From NCBI RefSeq assembly GCF_900114875.1, contig NZ_FPKW01000009.1, forward strand, positions 1 to 64,000: a DNA stretch of 64,000 nucleotides. The letters are read 5' to 3'. A model generated the notes under the pieces. That model did not search any database, was not told the DNA's origin, and saw only the letters and a program-made list of their open reading frames with translations. Shown one piece after another: positions 1 to 9,293 of the stretch. Position numbers and translations under genes: made by a program. The DNA comes from Chryseobacterium limigenitum. GTDB lineage: Bacteria > Bacteroidota > Bacteroidia > Flavobacteriales > Weeksellaceae. Every line of letters begins with the position of its first letter. Position 1 is the stretch's first letter.

Positions 1-2
1 GT

Positions 3-314
3 AAAAATAAAGAAACAAAAGATAAACGATATTACATTAGTAGTCAATTGAATACGCCTGAAATATTTTTAAAACATACCAGAAATCATTGGCTAATTGA
101 AAATAAATTACATTGGAGTTTAGATGTGATTTTAAAAGAAGATGAAAGCCGTAAACGGAACAATAATATAGCCGAAAACTTCTCAATTATACTAAAATTA
201 GTGTTAAAATTATTGCAAGAAAAACAACTTAAAAACAAGAAAATAAGCATCAAAAGAATGAGAAAAATGGCAGCTTGGAATTTAGATTATCTCATTGAAA
301 TGCTAAATTTTTAA
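3..314 (+). mobile_element. ISAs1-family transposase, C-terminal fragment
   Basis: The open frame runs in from the window edge, so the N-terminus is outside the window. The segment RNHWLIENKLHWSLDV followed by ED and R.RNNN.AENF is the hallmark C-terminal DDE region of ISAs1 (H-repeat-associated) transposases. The frame ends at a TAA. Whether the element is intact cannot be judged. No terminal inverted repeat was recognised in the 100 bases after the stop. Confidence 0.8.
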
Positions 315-414
315 TGCGTTTGGTCTGGGTTCAAAATTGTATTGCATTTGATACCGGAATTCACATTATCTTTTATATTTGCAATTCTATTTTAATTAAT
401 AATTCAATTACACA

Positions 415-591
415 ATGAAAGAACTTATCGAAAAGATCAACGCAGAATTTGAAGCTTTCTCTAATGAAGCTGAGCTACAATCAGAAAAAGGAAACAAAGC
501 GGCCGGAACAAGAGCAAGAAAATCAGCTTTGGAGTTGAGCAAGCTGTTCAAAGAATTCAGAAAAATTTCCGTTGAGGAAAGTAAAAAATAA
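415..591 (+). CDS. Histone H1-like (Hc1) DNA-binding protein
   Basis: A 58-residue protein starting MKELIEKINAEFEAF and containing GNKAAGTRARKSALEL, ending in a Lys-rich tail. This matches the short H1/Hc1-like nucleoid proteins common in Flavobacteriia. It is basic and helical with no membrane segment, so a chromatin-associated role is inferred. An AT-rich leader with a TTTATATTTGC -7-like element precedes it, and a hairpin terminator follows. It is a normal chromosomal gene in this group, which suggests that the left end of the window is Bacteroidota chromosome. Confidence 0.8.
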   Translation: MKELIEKINAEFEAFSNEAELQSEKGNKAAGTRARKSALELSKLFKEFRKISVEESKK

Positions 592-620
592 AAATGTAAT
601 CCATTTTTTCTCTTGATGTT

Positions 621-652
621 AAATCCTTGTTATTAATAGCAAGGATTTTTAA
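621..652. terminator. Bidirectional hairpin terminator
   Basis: AATCCTTG and CAAGGATT arms enclose a short loop and are followed by a T run. The hairpin lies between the convergent H1-like gene and the recombinase and can serve both. Confidence 0.7.
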
Positions 653-2175
653 TGCACAATAAGTTCCTCCTCAACCTGTTGTATATCCATTATTCTGAGC
701 AGTCTCAACCTCCTTTCTCTAAAAAGAATCATTTCAATGGTATCTTCAATTACCGGTGTAGAAAAATAATTTTCGTGATATACTAGTTTTTCACAGAATA
801 GAGCCTGAACAATTTTCTTTTTAATTTCTGCGGAACCCTCACGATAAATGGTATCGATACCTTGTAAGAAAGAAACACCTTCCCGAAGATGTTTATCGAA
901 GTAACGTTCTTTAACCTGAAGTGCCTTGAGTACTGATTTTATCTCCATCAAACGATTATCAATTCTCTGTTTCATCGAATTGAAAGTAGGAGCATCGATC
1001 TGGCGTTCAAAGAATGAGTCCTCTGCCATTTCAATACGTTTTTGTAGATTATCCCGTTCCCGATGAAGCGAATTGATGGTGGTTTGCTTATCCTCATATT
1101 GTTCAGAAAATTTTTCTGCCAATATTGATTTGTACACCGTTTCCTGATCCTCTTCAATCCTCATTTCTGATAAAAGTTGCTCAAAAAGAGCATTCACATT
1201 TCTGGCTTTCTCTCTTGCCCCACAATAACGTGTACAGTGATAATAGTAAAAAGTATTCCTGCCACCACGACCTTTACTCCCGCTTCCCGTGAGTGTTTTT
1301 CCGCATTTGGGACATATCAGAAAACCTCGAAGGGGTAGGGCTTCATCAATTTCGGTAATAGTTCTGAATTTTGGCTTGTATTTACCTTTCAGTATCAATT
1401 GAACCCTTTCAAAAGTCTCTGAATCTACAAGTGCGGGATGCAATCCTTCCACCAGCATTTCATCCTCTTTTTTCGTAGCTTTTATCAGAATCTTTCCCAT
1501 ATAGGCTGGGTTCTTTAACAAACAGAAAAAACCGTTTCGGGATATTTTCAGTTTCTTACTGTATTTTTCCCGAACCTCTTCTGCCGAATACAATCCTGTT
1601 CCGTAATCCCTGAATATTGCTTCTACAATAGGAGCCGTGACAGGATCAGGCATAAGTGTTGCTTTTCCTTCCGAATTCCGGGTATTTAAGTACCCTTTTG
1701 GAGCTGTGGTAGTATAAGCACCTTCTTTATTGGCTTTACGCACGCCGTCCTTGACTCTGAGGCTTATCTTCAAATTTTCCACCTCCGGAATTGTTAAATA
1801 AATCGCAAGGAGGACTTTAGAATCGGGTTGGGTAAGATCAAGAGGCTGATCAATAGAATTCACTTCGATGTCTATTTCCCGCAATTTTCTGATCATACTG
1901 TATGAAGCCTCTGTATTTCGTGAAAATCGATCCCATTTGGTAAACAAAAGCGCATCGACTTTGTTTTTATTGGATTGAATAAACCGAAGCATTTTCTGAA
2001 ACTCCGGTCTTGCGGAAAAGTTTTTTGCGGAGTGGTCTTCCTCATAGTGAGCAATAATTCTCAAACCTTTTTGCATACAATAATTTTCGAGCTGCTCTTT
2101 CTGATGGCGAAGACTATAGCCATGATTTTTTTGTTCAGCTGTAGAAACCCTTGTGTAAATAATAACGTTTTCCAT
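649..2175 (-). CDS. Serine site-specific recombinase (large resolvase)
   Basis: 508 residues. The N-terminal resolvase domain begins VIIYTRVSTAEQ with the catalytic Ser near residue 11 and continues with FTKWDRFSRN, the conserved Arg-containing resolvase motif. A recombinase domain follows, then a zinc ribbon (CPKCGKTL, a second Cys pair around residue 315) and a long coiled coil (residues about 355-440). It ends in TAA and has no in-frame TGA, unlike the second large recombinase at 41.9 kb. It is convergent with the H1-like gene and next to mobilization genes, so it probably mobilises or integrates this module. Confidence 0.88.
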   Translation of the reverse strand: MENVIIYTRVSTAEQKNHGYSLRHQKEQLENYCMQKGLRIIAHYEEDHSAKNFSARPEFQKMLRFIQSNKNKVDALLFTKWDRFSRNTEASYSMIRKLREIDIEVNSIDQPLDLTQPDSKVLLAIYLTIPEVENLKISLRVKDGVRKANKEGAYTTTAPKGYLNTRNSEGKATLMPDPVTAPIVEAIFRDYGTGLYSAEEVREKYSKKLKISRNGFFCLLKNPAYMGKILIKATKKEDEMLVEGLHPALVDSETFERVQLILKGKYKPKFRTITEIDEALPLRGFLICPKCGKTLTGSGSKGRGGRNTFYYYHCTRYCGAREKARNVNALFEQLLSEMRIEEDQETVYKSILAEKFSEQYEDKQTTINSLHRERDNLQKRIEMAEDSFFERQIDAPTFNSMKQRIDNRLMEIKSVLKALQVKERYFDKHLREGVSFLQGIDTIYREGSAEIKKKIVQALFCEKLVYHENYFSTPVIEDTIEMILFRERRLRLLRIMDIQQVEEELIVH

Positions 2176-2217
2176 CAGTGTATTTTATTTTTTATTTTGA
2201 GATTTTTTTCTTTATGA

Positions 2218-2595
2218 ATCAGAAATTCTATCTCCGAAAACTGCCAAAGCTTCATCCGAATTTCGCCCATCATTTTCTCCGAAAAAACGGGCTGTTTTTT
2301 CGCTTCATTTTGGGCTGTATTTCGGGGTGGAACTTTCATGAAACTTAACACTTTATTTGGGCATTAAAAAGTAACTTTTCAAACTTTAAGAGAACTTTAG
2401 CTTATGGAAAATAGTGGGGTGGAATAGGGCAATACTCTTGGGAATCCTGCCTGTCCGGCTACGGACTGCAGGATTGCAATATGACGGTCAGCACTTCGTT
2501 GCTTCCCCTCATATTGCCCTCCTGTTGGGGGAAATCCCCCAAGCCCCCTTCTTGTTTATTGTTAATTTTTTGTCTGATTTTGGGCGTTGTTATTC
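2218..2595. other. Intergenic region between recombinase and relaxase genes
   Basis: No convincing gene. The stretch holds a short imperfect inverted repeat around 2450-2475 (CTGCCTGTCCGGC / GGACTGCAGG) and a C-rich tract near 2515-2560. Lying next to the relaxase gene, it could contain the transfer origin, but no nic consensus was recognised. Confidence 0.3.
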
Positions 2596-3447
2596 TTACC
2601 ATTTTCGTTCTTTTTCTTTGCTTTTTTCTCTTGTTTTTTGGAGCCATTCCGTACGCCGGTTTTGGGTTGGATTTTGCTCTAATGACTGTAACAATTCGGG
2701 GGTATAACCGAGGCGTGAAAACCTGAATTTTCGCTTACCTTCGACACCTATAATTTTCCCGTTTCGGGAATAGAGTTTTATGTTCTTTGATTCTAATTTT
2801 TGATAAAAATCTTTTTCTGAGGATGCAGTTGTAAAAACTTCTTCAAGTAGTTTCAAAAGATTTTGCTTTTCCGAAACCTCGCCATTGGCTTCCAAAAATT
2901 TTTCAGCTTCTTTGATGTGTTGCTTTTGAGGGGATCGTGATTTTTCGTGGTTTATTTTTGAAAGCAAGAGTTCGGGGAATACTTCCTGTTGGTATTTTTC
3001 CATTTCGAGCTTTACCTTATTTTTAAAATCTTCCTTGGAAATACGGATGGATTTTCCTGTTTTATATTCCACGCCACTAAAAACAATGTGTAAATGCGTA
3101 TGGTCTTTTTCATTTTTATGAACGGTAGCTATGGCAATGGATTTTGGAGCACGCAAAGAAAGATATTTGAGTGTGATCTGATGAAGTTTGTCGTTGGTCA
3201 ATCGTTCAGAGTCTCTTGGATGAAATGACAGTATATCCATATATAGGACTACGGAATTTTTGCGTTTGGTCATTCTAAATGCTTCATTGGACAGGAATTG
3301 CCGGCTTAATTCTTCTACAGATAGATTTTTACCTTTAATGAATTTCGTAAGTTCAAATCCGTTATCTTTCTCGTTTTCACGAAAGATATAGTTCAAGACC
3401 GTTGTAAAAGTTCGGGTAGTTTTATAAGATTTACTTTTGATAATCAT
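2596..3447 (-). CDS. MobA-like relaxase
   Basis: 283 residues from the chosen ATG (MIIKSKSYKTT), where relaxase homology begins; the frame is open further upstream. The catalytic three-His motif is visible as HKNEKDHTHLHIVFSG near residue 100, and GKSIRISK follows. This is the relaxase/mobilization nuclease fold (PF03432), which nicks oriT and stays covalently bound to the strand. At this length it is a minimal relaxase with a basic C-terminus and no helicase domain. The MobC-like gene is directly upstream and a VirD4-like ATPase is farther upstream, but no mating-pair genes are in the window, so the element looks mobilizable rather than self-transmissible. Confidence 0.85.
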   Translation of the reverse strand: MIIKSKSYKTTRTFTTVLNYIFRENEKDNGFELTKFIKGKNLSVEELSRQFLSNEAFRMTKRKNSVVLYMDILSFHPRDSERLTNDKLHQITLKYLSLRAPKSIAIATVHKNEKDHTHLHIVFSGVEYKTGKSIRISKEDFKNKVKLEMEKYQQEVFPELLLSKINHEKSRSPQKQHIKEAEKFLEANGEVSEKQNLLKLLEEVFTTASSEKDFYQKLESKNIKLYSRNGKIIGVEGKRKFRFSRLGYTPELLQSLEQNPTQNRRTEWLQKTREKSKEKERKW

Positions 3448-3520
3448 TATTTCAGGTAACAGGGTTTTAGATTTTAGGTTGCAGACTTTTGCATTGATAC
3501 ATGAACAAACCGATGAATTG

Positions 3521-3979
3521 TTACATTGATTCAAGCTTTTGCTGTAATTGCTCAAGCTGTTGTTCCAGTTTTCCAATTTGATTGTTGTCTACAAAACGCC
3601 TTTGGTAGATCAAACTTTCGAGGTAATCAATGAGGTTGAAAAGCTGCTGTTCTATTTGGGTTAGGTCTTTTTTCTGATTATTCTGCGGATTAAGCGTAGT
3701 CAGATTATTATCAAGATAAGCCACTATCAATTTTTTGATATAGTCACTTACCGACTGTTGAGGCTCTAATTTTCGCTTGAGCAGCTCCAACTCTTCTTTG
3801 GAAAGTATGACGATAATTTCTTTGAACTTTTCTCTCTGTAACTGCTTGAGCCGTGTGTTATAACATCGCCTGTACGTTGTCTTTGCCTGAATAATCTCTT
3901 CATTATCAGGGTTTTTGTTTCTGAAGAGGTCGTCCAGATAATCGTGCAAAGTTTTATATGTCCACGGTTCGGGTTGCAT
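3521..3979 (-). CDS. MobC-like relaxosome accessory protein
   Basis: 152 residues, highly charged. A central region (ILSKEELELLKRKL, then SVSDYIKKLIVAYL) resembles the ribbon-helix-helix-like part of MobC/plasmid mobilization proteins, and a Gln-rich coiled coil forms the C-terminus (GKLEQQLEQLQQKLESM). Position just upstream of the relaxase supports a relaxosome role. The family assignment is by position and general resemblance only. Confidence 0.6.
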   Translation of the reverse strand: MQPEPWTYKTLHDYLDDLFRNKNPDNEEIIQAKTTYRRCYNTRLKQLQREKFKEIIVILSKEELELLKRKLEPQQSVSDYIKKLIVAYLDNNLTTLNPQNNQKKDLTQIEQQLFNLIDYLESLIYQRRFVDNNQIGKLEQQLEQLQQKLESM

Positions 3980-3991
3980 GAGATTTTACAA

Positions 3992-4624
3992 TTACGGTTC
4001 TAAGTCTTTATCTTTGGAGATATTTCTGTTCTGCTCTTTATTGCATTCAGAAATAAACTTTTCGGCATCGGGAAGCCTATCGAGTGAAAACGTTTTTATA
4101 ATTTTAACCGGACGGATTCGATCTTTAGGATTATGTAGGTGAAAAAATCTATCCTTTTGACTAATTCCGGATTCATTCAATCCACCATACACTTCGAGGG
4201 TGTTTTTATCCAAGTCCACGACATATGCCCACTGACACCATATGCTGTCCGCTGCAAATTTTTCAGAATCAATCAATACGATTTCAGATTCGTTTTGATA
4301 CTCCAGTAATTTATCCAGTATTGCTCCGCCAAGATTTCGGGAATCCAGGGGATATTTCTTGTCATAAAGCTCTGTCTGATCCATATTTACCCATCCTTCT
4401 CTTGCACCGATAGATTTTGAAAATTCAGATTTTTCTTTGATATCCTGATCGTTTTCAAACCGTATTTTTGGTAGAATTTCTTTGAGTTTTTCTATATTTT
4501 CTTTTTCATTTAAAAAAGAAAGGATTGTGAGACCGTTGCCCTCAGGAAAGCCGTCCCACTGCCCATAGTTTGCAATTTTGGTTTCGTTGTTGTATATAAC
4601 CATCGTAAGATTTCGTGTTCCCAT
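3992..4624 (-). CDS. Conserved element protein, MGTRNLT family (copy 1)
   Basis: 210 residues, function unknown. It begins MGTRNLTMVIYNNETKIANYG and shares this start, a KLKEILPK.R segment, a D.LWCQWAYV-type segment and the C-terminal PVKIIKTF region with the gene at 35466. Both copies sit in mobile-element modules, so this looks like a cargo or accessory family typical of Bacteroidota integrative elements. It is cytoplasmic with no signal or membrane segment. It has no in-frame TGA and stops at TAA. Confidence 0.65.
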   Translation of the reverse strand: MGTRNLTMVIYNNETKIANYGQWDGFPEGNGLTILSFLNEKENIEKLKEILPKIRFENDQDIKEKSEFSKSIGAREGWVNMDQTELYDKKYPLDSRNLGGAILDKLLEYQNESEIVLIDSEKFAADSIWCQWAYVVDLDKNTLEVYGGLNESGISQKDRFFHLHNPKDRIRPVKIIKTFSLDRLPDAEKFISECNKEQNRNISKDKDLEP

Positions 4625-4638
4625 AATTATATTTTTTG

Positions 4639-4962
4639 TTAATAATGTTCCAAATCAATATCTTGTTCCTTAATCAGTTCTTTGAAACGGATTTCTTTGA
4701 AAAATCGGTCACGTTCAACGTGTAGTCCAAAAGGAAGTTGTAGACTTTCTAGTTCGGTAATTGAAAATGTTCCCCACTCATCGAATGCTAGACCCGTAAC
4801 GTAGCCGAAGCAAATAGAATTCTCAACATCTAATTCCGTGGCATACCAAGTAGCAGAATGTGAAGGAGCAAAAAACTTAGCAATAATTAAAGGATTTGAG
4901 CTTTGTGATTGGTCACCAACCTCAGCAAAGCGTTTTTCGAGTTCTTTTGTCATTAATTTCAT
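4639..4962 (-). CDS. Hypothetical protein, DUF2958-like
   Basis: 107 residues beginning MKLMTKELEKRFAEVGDQ and containing an ATWYATELD segment and FGYVTGL. This resembles the small DUF2958 proteins often carried by conjugative and integrative elements; the assignment is from memory of the pattern. It lies 14 bases upstream of the MGTRNLT-family gene and is probably co-transcribed with it. Confidence 0.55.
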   Translation of the reverse strand: MKLMTKELEKRFAEVGDQSQSSNPLIIAKFFAPSHSATWYATELDVENSICFGYVTGLAFDEWGTFSITELESLQLPFGLHVERDRFFKEIRFKELIKEQDIDLEHY

Positions 4963-4988
4963 TGTGATTGTATTTGGGTTATTAAAAA

Positions 4989-5402
4989 TTATCGTTCGTG
5001 TTCTAAATTGTTATTCTGTTGTTTATTTTTTGATGTTTCCAGCAATTGTTCTTTTTTGAATTCCAAAAACTTCTTTTCAACCACCAACCAGCTGAAACAG
5101 ATTTCTCCTAGCTGCTTTTTTGAAAGTCCCAATTTTTGGTATCCTTTATTCCACAGGAGTTCCGCCGCCTCATCGCGTGTCATTGAAATTGCTTCTTCTT
5201 TTATTTTATCCCAGATATAGGGGAAGGAAAGCAGTAATGAATTCTTGTTGCAGTTCGAGGAGAATGAGTCCAATTTTTCCATTAATATTTCGCACTGCTT
5301 TTCAGAGTATTTCAGCCGTAATCTTCTCTTAAAATCTTGTCTTGTATTGGATGTCAGATAATCCAGCAGGATTATTCTTACTTCATATTGTTCGCTTTGC
5401 AT
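4989..5402 (-). CDS. Hypothetical element protein
   Basis: 137 residues, charged and largely helical, with the stretch MTRDEAAELLWNKGYQKLGL, which suggests a small helix-turn-helix or partner-binding domain. No recognised family. It lies 12 bases downstream of the VirD4-like ATPase gene in the same operon. Confidence 0.5.
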   Translation of the reverse strand: MQSEQYEVRIILLDYLTSNTRQDFKRRLRLKYSEKQCEILMEKLDSFSSNCNKNSLLLSFPYIWDKIKEEAISMTRDEAAELLWNKGYQKLGLSKKQLGEICFSWLVVEKKFLEFKKEQLLETSKNKQQNNNLEHER

Positions 5403-5414
5403 TTTGTAGTCGTA

Positions 5415-6830
5415 TTATCGGTAAGGAGTAAGGTCTATGTAGCTTACGGTAAAGTTTTCTACAGGCTGAGGATTTTGGGAACGCATATTTAATTTCCTGA
5501 CCAGTTCAGGCTGTTTATATGCCGGAGTAACTGAAACTTTCAAAGGTTTGTCTCCTGACGGAATAACCAGTATTTGATCCTTCATCTCACGTACTTCCGA
5601 GGCTGCCATGAGCGGTCTTTGTTTTGAGTGTCCGGTTTCTTTGTCATATTCGTAACTTCCGAGAATACGTTCCAATTGGTAAGATTCTTCTCCAAGCCCG
5701 CCGTAGTAGCATTTTACGTTACAATTGTTGAGAATGTTTTTAGAATTTTCGCCATACTTGCTTAACAATGCTTCGGACTGGAGAATGATTTGTTGTGGAA
5801 TTTTAAATTTTCGGGCGTTGGAGATAATGGCAGAATAGTCACTTATCGCCGTTAAAGTGTCGAATTCGTCAAGAATACAAAAGATATCTAGTTCGTTATT
5901 TGATGGAAGGTTATTGAAGCTATAACGATAAAAGGATTGGAATAGCATAGAAACGATAGGAGCGTAAAATTTTGTATCGCCCACAGGGACTTGTACAAAC
6001 AATGCATGAGGCTGATGTCTAAAATTCTCAAAACGAATGGTTGTTCTTGAAGTGATATCGCAAAGTGTAGGATCTTCTCCTACAAAAGACAGCGCAGCAA
6101 GAGCTGAAGCTACGATTGATTTTCTCGTATTTTCAGAGGTCCCGGCAAGTGCGCGGAATTTTCTGAAAACGCCTTCAGTTCCTTTGGTAGCGACTAAGTT
6201 TTCAATGGTATTCGGGCTGGCTTGGTATTCTAAAATCAAGCGGTAGACGTTAGCGAGATTCAAGTATTCTGAAGGCTCAGATTCTGTCAGATATTGAATA
6301 AACAGAACAATGCAATCCTCTGCCGATATGGTAAAGAAATCCTCTTTTTCGTGAGTGGTGGCAGAAACTAAAGTCTTTGCCACCTTTCTCATTTGGGTCA
6401 GATTATTTTTGCATCCATCCAAAACATTGAAATAAACTCCCGTTTTCTTACCAAAATCCAGAACAGAACAGCGATAGCCAACTGATTCTAAGTAAGATAT
6501 TGTTTGGCTCAGCTCTCCACTGGGATCGTTGACAATAATCGAAAATTTTCCTTTGGCATTTAATAGAAACGGAAATACGGAAACCTGACTTTTCCCTTTG
6601 CCGCTGGGTGCTACCACGAGATAATTTTCTCGGCTCTTGGCGATGGAAATGAAGTTCTTCCCATCAATGCAGAATCCTTTTTCGTGAGGCGAAATGAGCG
6701 AGGAAGGCTTACCGAACGATGCTTTTAAGCTGTGGTCTTTTTCCCAAACGTTTTCTACGAACTGTTTCCCTATCGGAGAACTTTCGCTGATCTGCTTTTT
6801 AATTTGTTTTAAAAGGAAATTTTTAATCAT
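5415..6830 (-). CDS. VirD4/TraG-type coupling ATPase
   Basis: 471 residues. Walker A is APSGKGKS (residues 74-81). DPSGELS lies about 30 residues later, and Walker B is FCILDEFD around residue 300. A Q-rich sensor (PQQIILQSEALL) and a TraM-recognition-type C-terminus (ILGSYEY...) follow. There are no clear N-terminal membrane helices; the 53-residue membrane protein encoded immediately upstream may supply them. Coupling proteins bring the relaxase-DNA complex to a type IV channel. The start ATG overlaps the TGA stop of the upstream gene, so TGA acts as a stop here. Confidence 0.85.
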   Translation of the reverse strand: MIKNFLLKQIKKQISESSPIGKQFVENVWEKDHSLKASFGKPSSLISPHEKGFCIDGKNFISIAKSRENYLVVAPSGKGKSQVSVFPFLLNAKGKFSIIVNDPSGELSQTISYLESVGYRCSVLDFGKKTGVYFNVLDGCKNNLTQMRKVAKTLVSATTHEKEDFFTISAEDCIVLFIQYLTESEPSEYLNLANVYRLILEYQASPNTIENLVATKGTEGVFRKFRALAGTSENTRKSIVASALAALSFVGEDPTLCDITSRTTIRFENFRHQPHALFVQVPVGDTKFYAPIVSMLFQSFYRYSFNNLPSNNELDIFCILDEFDTLTAISDYSAIISNARKFKIPQQIILQSEALLSKYGENSKNILNNCNVKCYYGGLGEESYQLERILGSYEYDKETGHSKQRPLMAASEVREMKDQILVIPSGDKPLKVSVTPAYKQPELVRKLNMRSQNPQPVENFTVSYIDLTPYR

Positions 6831-6988
6831 TGTAAGCGGTTTAAAATTTCATCGATAAGACTGATAAAGAATTCACAGATGGTGTTCACGAACTTGAAGC
6901 CCGAGTAAATGACGGCTAAGACGAATCTTAGGATTGAGACGATCAATTTTCCGATAACGCTCATGAGTAATTGAAATGTTGGATTCAT
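6827..6988 (-). CDS. Small membrane protein upstream of the coupling ATPase
   Basis: 53 residues, MNPTFQLLMSVIGKL then one or two hydrophobic segments (LIVSILRFVLAVIYSGF). Its TGA stop overlaps the ATG of the ATPase gene (ATGA), a translational coupling typical of operons. It may anchor the soluble VirD4-like ATPase, which is an inference from position. The TGA stop marks this module as standard code. Confidence 0.55.
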   Translation of the reverse strand: MNPTFQLLMSVIGKLIVSILRFVLAVIYSGFKFVNTICEFFISLIDEILNRLQ

Positions 6989-7029
6989 AATGATTTGATT
7001 TTATAATTTTTACTATTTTTATTGTTTAT

Positions 7030-7058
7030 ATGTGGGAAAACCACATTGTTTATTTTGG
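7030..7058 (+). promoter_or_regulatory. Palindromic operator with promoter (site 1)
   Basis: A perfect inverted repeat ATGTGG-GAAAA-CCACAT (7030-7046) is followed directly by a TTG and a TATTTTG-like -7 element. The same palindrome recurs near 13053, 17058 and 22342, each time at the head of a gene group. Confidence 0.55.
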
Positions 7059-7216
7059 GAATCTTTTTACTTTTGACCTGTTCCGAAGTGATCCACATAA
7101 AAGCATTGTATTTTTCTTCAGAACAAAATTCCTATTATTCAATGAGAGCGTGGTTTCATTCATCGGGAATTATACCGGAAATGTATGTCCGGATTTTACA
7201 GAACAATAGTAAGACT

Positions 7217-7666
7217 ATGGAAAAATTATTATATCAGAAAGTATTTGAATCAGCTGCGTCTATAATAAAATCAGCTGAGGAATTAGGGCAGCTTTCTTCA
7301 TTTGTAGCTAAGGCTATCACTGAAAAATACGCCCATTTAAAGCACGATGTAGTTAGCTCCAAAACAATCAAGCGGGGATTTCAGGAATTTTTACCGCCTG
7401 AGCTTTTGAAACAGTTTAACAAGGAGGATAAGGCAGAAGATGAAACTAAGGAAAGAAAAAAATATACCCCCGATTTAAAAACTTTGAACCTGTTGGCAAA
7501 GTATTTAGAATATGAGAGTTTCGCTGATTTTTCCTCTATAAACAAAAACAAGAAAGAATCAGAAGAACCGGAAGATAAAAGCTCCAAAATTACTTATAAC
7601 AACAATCAGCAAGGTGAAGGCAATACCAATATTTGGAATATGAATGCCGATACTGTATATTTATAA
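7217..7666 (+). CDS. Hypothetical protein, possible effector-associated adaptor
   Basis: 149 residues from the ATG that starts MEKLLYQKVFES. The longer open frame upstream runs through the operator and an unlikely hydrophobic stretch, so the internal start is preferred. An N-terminal helical region is followed by a linker and the tail YNNNQQGEGNTNIWN, a type of Asn/Gly-rich ending seen on small adaptor proteins paired with sensor or effector proteins. It sits immediately upstream of a pentapeptide-like protein. Confidence 0.55.
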   Translation: MEKLLYQKVFESAASIIKSAEELGQLSSFVAKAITEKYAHLKHDVVSSKTIKRGFQEFLPPELLKQFNKEDKAEDETKERKKYTPDLKTLNLLAKYLEYESFADFSSINKNKKESEEPEDKSSKITYNNNQQGEGNTNIWNMNADTVYL

Positions 7667-7668
7667 CT

Positions 7669-9186
7669 ATGTGCAAACACCGCTATCAGGATTACGAATC
7701 ACTACCTGCAGACAAGCAAAACTGCTCTTTTAACAAAATCGTTGATCATCTGCCATTCGATAAAGACGGATTATGTATTTTCCACAGTACCGACATTGAA
7801 TGGAAGGGAGATCAAGATTTTGTACAATGGCTGATGGTATTGAAAAACACTTTGACAGAGAAAAATAGCGATCTCAAATTTCAGGATTTTTACTTTATAG
7901 CCGGAAAAGGAAAACATCAGATTGATTATTTGGAATTATTATCGGATGCAGAAATTGAAAACGGAATTTTTCATCAGATGATATTTGCCGAAAACATAAC
8001 TATAAAAGGAGATTTGAGTTTTACGCACTGTATGTTTTCTTCTGCATTTCATTTTTCCAACTGCCATTTTGAAGGAACAATCACCTTTATGCATGCAAGT
8101 ATGAGTGAAGATACCCAGGTTCCCATTATGATGTTCAAGGAATGTAACTTCAATCAGACGTTTCATTATGTGCATAATCCTGCCGTTTATATGGATTTCT
8201 CATTTCGGAATTGTGTCATCGACTCTGTTGAGTTTACAGAATTCAGTAATTTAAAGACATTAGGACTATTTGAATTTGTGGAATGTACCGTTGATATATT
8301 CAATATGAAAGACTGCATCATTTACAATCCCGAATTTACAAATACAACATTCCACAGTGCAGAAATCGAAAATGTGTCTTTTCGTGATGAAACTGTTTTT
8401 AATGCCATAAAAGTCAAAAGCCATTTGCATTTTATCGGAGGAGAAGACCACAGTATCTTTGATGGGGTCACCCATTTTGATGTTGATTTTGAAAATTTGC
8501 AGGGAAACATTTATTTTGCAAATGCCAATATTTCGACCTTTCTGAAAGAAGATAGAGAAAGATTGTTGGATTATGAAAAGAGAGAGAACGGAAAAGTTCA
8601 AATCGGTGCAGGATGTATCAAATACAGGATGTTATCACCTGATTACACTTATCAGTTAAAAGGTTCTCACCAACATTTAATAACCGATATAGGACATTCA
8701 TTTTCAACATTTTTCACTAAGTATAACGGATTTAATCTTGGTGTTGAAGTAAAGAATAAGACTACAAGAAGTATAACCCTGTATTATTTTACTGATGACG
8801 ATATTGATAAGAAAACCTTCATCCGGACATTGGAAGAGACTTCGGGACGGATGTTTGGAGTTGTTCCGACCCACATCAGAAAAGAAAATGCTTCCCGTCA
8901 GGATGCCTTAATCAATTATCAGATTGACCTGACACGGTCGATCACCAAGATTGCCTATCTGATGCAGAAACAGGACTGGAAAATGAGTGAGAGCGAAACT
9001 TTTTTCAGGTCATTATATCTTAACCCTACTATTCAGTTGAATGAGCAGGCGGTTCACGCTTTCCTAAAAAGTATTGATGTGAACGATTTTCTGAAAGCAG
9101 TACAAAACTTATCCGTAACGGTAAACCAAATAGGGAACGACAATAAATTTGTTGGTTTTATAAATACAAAAAATATCGTTGAATAA
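7669..9186 (+). CDS. Pentapeptide-repeat-like protein of unknown function
   Basis: 505 residues starting MCKHRYQDYESLP, 2 bases after the previous stop. Residues about 90-290 form a run of short hydrophobic repeats (FSNCHFEGTITF, FRNCVIDSVEF, MKDCIIYNPEFTNTTF, IYFANANIS) consistent with a quadrilateral beta-helix. The C-terminal 200 residues are alpha/beta and charged, with no recognised catalytic motif. The final segment LSVTVNQIGNDNKFVGF echoes the Asn/Gly tail of the upstream gene, suggesting that the pair works together. Function unknown. Confidence 0.6.
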   Translation: MCKHRYQDYESLPADKQNCSFNKIVDHLPFDKDGLCIFHSTDIEWKGDQDFVQWLMVLKNTLTEKNSDLKFQDFYFIAGKGKHQIDYLELLSDAEIENGIFHQMIFAENITIKGDLSFTHCMFSSAFHFSNCHFEGTITFMHASMSEDTQVPIMMFKECNFNQTFHYVHNPAVYMDFSFRNCVIDSVEFTEFSNLKTLGLFEFVECTVDIFNMKDCIIYNPEFTNTTFHSAEIENVSFRDETVFNAIKVKSHLHFIGGEDHSIFDGVTHFDVDFENLQGNIYFANANISTFLKEDRERLLDYEKRENGKVQIGAGCIKYRMLSPDYTYQLKGSHQHLITDIGHSFSTFFTKYNGFNLGVEVKNKTTRSITLYYFTDDDIDKKTFIRTLEETSGRMFGVVPTHIRKENASRQDALINYQIDLTRSITKIAYLMQKQDWKMSESETFFRSLYLNPTIQLNEQAVHAFLKSIDVNDFLKAVQNLSVTVNQIGNDNKFVGFINTKNIVE

Positions 9187-9293
9187 GTTACTCTTGACAA
9201 TTCACACAAAATCATTATAGTGCTGCTGCACCATAAAAATTATGGTGTGGCAATTCGGTAGCCGTTCTGTACCGAAGAAATTCCTAAAATAAA

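Noticed and set aside
2414..2726. Plus-strand frames over the relaxase 3' end
   Set aside because: They lie antisense to the relaxase gene end and in C-rich non-coding sequence; no homology or start signal.
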